DNA from: Mycobacterium europaeum
GTDB lineage: Bacteria; Actinomycetota; Actinomycetes; Mycobacteriales; Mycobacteriaceae
NCBI RefSeq assembly: GCF_002102155.1
Contig: NZ_LQOU01000042.1
Location: 1 to 64,000, forward strand
Direction of reading: 5' to 3'
DNA length: 64,000 nucleotides
Below, piece by piece: positions 60,777 to 64,000 of the stretch. The notes beneath the pieces are model-generated. The model was not told the origin of the DNA and made no database searches. It saw only the letters and a program-made list of their open reading frames with translations. The position numbers and the translations under genes were made by a program. Within the stretch, counting starts at the first letter, position 1, and each line of letters starts with the position of its first letter.

Positions 60777-62093
60777 GTGAACACCGCGCAATCCACCGCC
60801 ATCACCACCGTCGCCTTCCCCGGGTGTGAACCCCGGTTGCTGTTCGAACGAACCGGCCAACCCCGCGAGGACCTCGCGGCGTATCGGCGGCTCGGCGGAT
60901 ACCGGCCGCTGGTCGACGCCGACTCGTTGCTGCGCGAGGTCGACGCCGGTGGGCTGGTCGGCCGCGGCGGTGCGGCCTTCCCGCTCGCGATCAAGTTGCG
61001 TACGGTGCGCGACAATGCCGGCCTCGCAGGGCGCGGTGCCGGTGGCGCCGTGGTCGTCGCGAATGGCGAAGAGGGAGAACCGGCTTCGATCAAAGACCGC
61101 TGGCTGCTGCGCAACCGGCCCCACCTGATCCTCGACGGGCTCCGGCTGGCGGCAGCGATCGTCGGCGCGGGCCGCGCCTACGTCTACGTGTCCGACCCGG
61201 AGTCGGCGCACAGCGTCGAGACCGCGCTCGATGAGCTGGGTCCCGACGCGCTCGGCGTCACGGTCGGCATGTTGACCGTGCAGCCCGGGTATGTGGCCGG
61301 CGAGGAAACCGCCGCCGTCCGCGCGATCAACGGCGGCCCGGCCAAGCCGACCGACAAGCCGCCACGCCCCTTCGAAACCGGCGTCGACGAGCGGCCCACA
61401 CTGGTGAGCAACGTCGAGACGCTGGCCAACCTGCCGTTCCTGCAGGGCCACGGCGCCGCGGCATTCCGCTCGCAGGGCACATCACTCTCCCCGGGCACCT
61501 TCCTGGCCACCATCACCGGGGCCGGCCGGTCGCCCGTTCTCTACGAGCTTCCGCACGGCATGCCCTTCACCGAACTCCTTGCCCTGCACGGTGTTCCGGC
61601 GGAGCACGTGCGAGGTGCGTTGCTGGGCGGCTACTTCGCCGGTCTGCTCAACCGCACCGTGCTGGACACGACGCTGGACCACGAGACGATGCGGCGACTG
61701 GGCAGCGGCCTGGGTTGCGGCGCCATCTCGGTGATCACCGACGACTGCCCCGTCGCGGTCGCCGCGTCGGTGCTGGCCTACTTCGACCGCGAGAACGCCG
61801 GCCAATGCGGGTCGTGCTTCAACGGGACGGCGGCGATGGCCGCCGTCGCAGGCGCGCTGCGAGACGGCGTGGCGACAACCGAAGACGTCGAGCGGTTGCG
61901 CCGCTGGTCGGTGCTGCTGCGCGGACGCGGCGCGTGCGCAACGCTGGACGCCGCCACCAACGTCGCCGCCAGCCTGCTCGGTCAGTTCCCGGGCGAAGTC
62001 GCCACCCATCTCGACGGCGCGTGCCCGGACTGCGCCCGCGGCGCGTTCCGGGCCGACCGGCCCTACCAGGCGGAGGCGGTGAGGCTCGCATGA
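60777..62093 (+). CDS. NuoF-like NADH-binding flavoprotein
   Basis: 438 residues related to the 51-kDa (NuoF) subunit of complex I. FMN motif GRGGAAFP at 62-69, NGEEGEPA at 96-103. The iron-sulfur region has C344, C347 and C387 (CGSCFNG and GACATL), but the third cysteine of the usual CxxCxxC is a glycine (residue 350). A C-terminal CPDC could compensate. It starts GTG and overlaps the ferredoxin gene by ATGA. A role as NADH:ferredoxin reductase for the P450s or Rieske protein is likely, but inferred. Confidence 0.88.
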   Translation: MNTAQSTAITTVAFPGCEPRLLFERTGQPREDLAAYRRLGGYRPLVDADSLLREVDAGGLVGRGGAAFPLAIKLRTVRDNAGLAGRGAGGAVVVANGEEGEPASIKDRWLLRNRPHLILDGLRLAAAIVGAGRAYVYVSDPESAHSVETALDELGPDALGVTVGMLTVQPGYVAGEETAAVRAINGGPAKPTDKPPRPFETGVDERPTLVSNVETLANLPFLQGHGAAAFRSQGTSLSPGTFLATITGAGRSPVLYELPHGMPFTELLALHGVPAEHVRGALLGGYFAGLLNRTVLDTTLDHETMRRLGSGLGCGAISVITDDCPVAVAASVLAYFDRENAGQCGSCFNGTAAMAAVAGALRDGVATTEDVERLRRWSVLLRGRGACATLDAATNVAASLLGQFPGEVATHLDGACPDCARGAFRADRPYQAEAVRLA

Positions 62094-62386
62094 AGATCCG
62101 TTTGGACCGCACCGTTTGCGACGGCTTCGGAATCTGCGCGAAATACGCGCCCGGGTATTTCTCGCTGGACGACTGGGGCTACGCGTCCCTCATCGGCGAC
62201 GGCACCGTGGCGGAGGCGGATCGCGACGCCGTCATGCGCGCATTGATGGACTGCCCTGTACACGCCATCGCCGAGATCGGTGAGCGCACGTCCCCGTCCG
62301 CACACCCGCCCCTCGCCGACGCGGACGATCCGGCCGAGCGCCTCAAAACCGAGGAGAACGAGGCGGAGTGGGGATTCACCCGTTGA
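62090..62386 (+). CDS. Ferredoxin, 3Fe-4S type, with C-terminal extension
   Basis: 98 residues. C10, C16 and C55 have the same spacing as in the ferredoxin at 49096, but the residue at the His position is F13 (CDGFGIC). A ~38-residue acidic tail follows (ADADDPAERLKTEENEAEWG), absent in the other ferredoxin. Co-translated with the NuoF-like protein, it is likely the acceptor of electrons from it. Confidence 0.9.
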   Translation: MKIRLDRTVCDGFGICAKYAPGYFSLDDWGYASLIGDGTVAEADRDAVMRALMDCPVHAIAEIGERTSPSAHPPLADADDPAERLKTEENEAEWGFTR

Positions 62387-62518
62387 CCCGTCTTCGGTCG
62401 CGCTGATCACCGGGTGCGCTCTGTCGCCGCCCTTGAAAAAGTTCCTCCTGGTCAGGGCGGCATCGACGGAATAGGCTGACACCAGCCAAGGTCAGGATGG
62501 CCCCACTGGAGGCCCACC

Positions 62519-62845
62519 ATGAGGTGGTTCGTTCGTCGTCTGGCCGCCGCCCTCGCGGTCGCCTTCGTGGCGATGGCGGTCGCGGTGATCGCGACGCCGG
62601 CAATCAGCTCGGCGGAGTGCGACCAAAACATGTCGTTCAACCCGGCGACCCGCGAGTGCAAACCGCCGCCGGCACCGCCGTCGTGGTCGTGGTACACACC
62701 CCCGCCGCCATACGCCCCCTCGTTCGCCGGGCAGGACGTGCCGCCGCCTCCGCCACAACCATGGTGGACATCGGAGCCCCCGATGTGGAGTGTCGGCTTT
62801 CACCAGTGGGGCATCTACGTGGGCGGCGTGTGGGTGCCGCTGTGA
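62519..62845 (+). CDS. Small secreted proline-rich protein
   Basis: 108 residues. Signal peptide MRWFVRRLAAALAVAFVAMA, cleaved near ISSA. Mature part has CDQNMSFNPATRECKPPPAP, a Pro/Trp-rich stretch (PPPYAPSFAGQDVPPPPPQP) and ends VGFHQWGIYVGGVWVPL. Typical of mycobacterial exported proteins of unknown role; its two cysteines probably form one disulfide. It stands alone between catabolic operons. Confidence 0.75.
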   Translation: MRWFVRRLAAALAVAFVAMAVAVIATPAISSAECDQNMSFNPATRECKPPPAPPSWSWYTPPPPYAPSFAGQDVPPPPPQPWWTSEPPMWSVGFHQWGIYVGGVWVPL

Positions 62846-62883
62846 CGGGTGGCGAGCGTGCCTCGATCGCGCCGCGTGCGAGT

Positions 62884-62898
62884 GATAACGTAATTCTC
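62884..62898. promoter_or_regulatory. 15-bp operator GAGAAT-N3-ATTCTC (two mismatches)
   Basis: GATAACGTAATTCTC, perfect right half, 59 bp upstream of the DUF35-thiolase fusion gene. GTATAAC occurs 6 bp further on. Confidence 0.5.
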
Positions 62899-62957
62899 CG
62901 ATTCGTATAACGGTCCTACCAGTTGCGCTGCAGGACCGTTCGACGCGCGGAGGTGAC

Positions 62958-64000
62958 GTGCCAGCAGCACCGGGACGACCGTTGCCCCTGATCACCCAGG
63001 ACAACGAATTCTTCTGGACCTCGGGCGCCGACGGCACGTTGCGGCTGCAGCAGTGCAATGGCTGCGAATCGCTGATCCACCCCCCGGCCCCGGTGTGCCG
63101 GTACTGCCGATCGCGCGATATGGGCGTGCGGCCGGTCTCCGGCAAGGCGACGCTCGCCGGCTTCACCGTGAACCACCGGTTCAGCGTGCCCGGCATGCCG
63201 GCGCCCTACGTGATCGCCCAGGTCGCCATCGCCGAGGACCCCCGGGTCCGGCTGACCACCAACATCGTGGACTGCGATCCCGACCGGCTCGAACTCGGCC
63301 AACAGGTGGAGGTCGTCTTCGAACCGGCCGAAGACGTGTGGCTGCCGCTGTTTCGGCCGGCCGCGGATTCCGCGCGCGCACCCCTGCCGGCCGACGAGAT
63401 CGCGCCCGAGCGGTTCGGCGAATACGTCCGCCCGATGCTGACCACGGCGAAATTCGAGGACAAGGTCGCGCTGACCGGAATCGGCATGTCGCCCATCGGG
63501 CGCCGATTGATGCAACCGCCGCTGGCGCTGACCGTCCAGGCGTGCGAGGCGGCGATCGCCGACGCGGGGCTGACGTTCGCCGACATCGACGGCCTGTCAA
63601 CGTATCCCGGCGGGGGCAACCTCGGAGGGTTCGGCGAGGGCGGCGTCACCTCGCTCGAGGCCGCCCTGGGCATCCGGCCGGTCTGGCACAACGGCGGGAT
63701 CGAAACCTTCGGCCCGGGAGGATCGTTGATCGCCGCGATGCTCGCTGTCGCCGGCGGGCTGGCCCGTCACGTGCTGTGCTTCCGCACGTTGTGGGAAGCC
63801 ACCTTCAACGAGCTGATGAAGCAGGGCAAGATCAGCGGATCGATGGGCCGGGCGCCTGGCTGGCTGATGCCGTTCGGCGCCACGTCGGCGGCCCACACGC
63901 TCGCCATGAACGCGCAGCGGCACTTTCACCGCTACGGCACCACCAAGGAGACGCTCGGCTGGATCGCGTTGAACCAGCGGGCCAACGCCGAGCTGAACCC
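62958..64000 (+). CDS. DUF35-thiolase-like fusion protein, partial
   Basis: Starts at GTG 62958 (GGAGGTGAC ribosome-binding site) and runs past the window end, so about 347 residues are visible. Residues 1-~155 are a DUF35 protein: zinc ribbon C33, C36, C47 and C50 (CNGC and CRYC), then an OB-fold (SGKATLAGFTVNHRFSVPGM). From about residue 170 a thiolase-like domain begins (VALTGIGMSPIGRRLMQPPL, DAGLTFADIDGLSTYPGGG). The usual thiolase cysteine region reads ETFGPGGSLIAAMLAVAGGL, so no Cys is at the nucleophile place. This points to an aldolase-type Ltp protein fused to its DUF35 partner. Confidence 0.88.
   Translation, partial: MPAAPGRPLPLITQDNEFFWTSGADGTLRLQQCNGCESLIHPPAPVCRYCRSRDMGVRPVSGKATLAGFTVNHRFSVPGMPAPYVIAQVAIAEDPRVRLTTNIVDCDPDRLELGQQVEVVFEPAEDVWLPLFRPAADSARAPLPADEIAPERFGEYVRPMLTTAKFEDKVALTGIGMSPIGRRLMQPPLALTVQACEAAIADAGLTFADIDGLSTYPGGGNLGGFGEGGVTSLEAALGIRPVWHNGGIETFGPGGSLIAAMLAVAGGLARHVLCFRTLWEATFNELMKQGKISGSMGRAPGWLMPFGATSAAHTLAMNAQRHFHRYGTTKETLGWIALNQRANAELN

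Overview
The window is GC-rich, begins many genes with GTG or TTG, and keeps gene order known from Mycobacterium. It has an RpfA C-terminus, moaE2-mog-moaC, the XPB helicase pair, fadB-fadA, dapC, far flanked by START-like proteins, an alpha-keto-acid decarboxylase, a complete yrbEAB-mceABCDEF operon, Mce-associated proteins, F420-type oxidoreductases and a mycofactocin-type dehydrogenase. This points to a slow-growing, non-tuberculous Mycobacterium, perhaps near the M. avium complex. Species assignment is inference.

Layout. (1) 1-6177 and 12254-21333 follow, in inverted orientation, the order recalled for M. tuberculosis Rv0867c to Rv0853c: rpfA end, molybdopterin genes, XPB pair, then fadB/fadA, dapC, three SRPBCC genes around far, and the decarboxylase. 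(2) 6251-12180 is an accessory block between ercc3 and fadB: thiolase-like protein plus DUF35 partner, ABM protein, two luciferase-like oxidoreductases, FAD monooxygenase and methyltransferase. A copy of the same palindromic hairpin repeat bounds it on each side. (3) 21344-28682 holds a Bfd-like protein, an acyl-CoA ligase/amidohydrolase operon, a lipoprotein, an enoyl-CoA hydratase, a secreted protein, a TetR regulator and a P450. (4) 28684-31843 is a four-gene membrane operon (orphan COX3- and COX4-like proteins plus two paralogous six-helix proteins), divergent from a TetR gene across an 18-bp perfect palindrome. (5) 31847-34468 holds secreted and Mce-associated proteins. (6) 34526-44047 is the mce operon. 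(7) 44432-64000 is a catabolic island: CoA-transferase, aldehyde dehydrogenase, SDRs, ferredoxin-P450, a second Mce-associated pair, paired acyl-CoA dehydrogenases, CMD protein, 3-hydroxyisobutyrate-type dehydrogenase, two amidohydrolases, Rieske protein, alpha/beta hydrolase, NuoF-like flavoprotein with ferredoxin, and a DUF35-thiolase fusion running off the end.

The most notable observation is a 15-bp inverted repeat, GAGAAT-N3-ATTCTC, at seven intergenic places (24818, 25348, 47169, 47347, 54961, 56510, 62884). Each lies just upstream of a catabolic operon. Together they outline one regulon spread over about 40 kb on both sides of the mce operon, suggesting an Mce importer coupled to degradation of an imported lipid or alicyclic substrate. 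The regulator and the substrate are not identifiable from the window.

The window also has three families of small interspersed repeats: one MIRU element that supplies the ribosome-binding site and GTG start of ercc3; two 60-bp hairpins at convergent gene ends; and three copies of a ~48-bp GTGGCGATCGC element, one of which is translated in frame inside far. No rRNA, tRNA, CRISPR array, transposase or phage gene was found.
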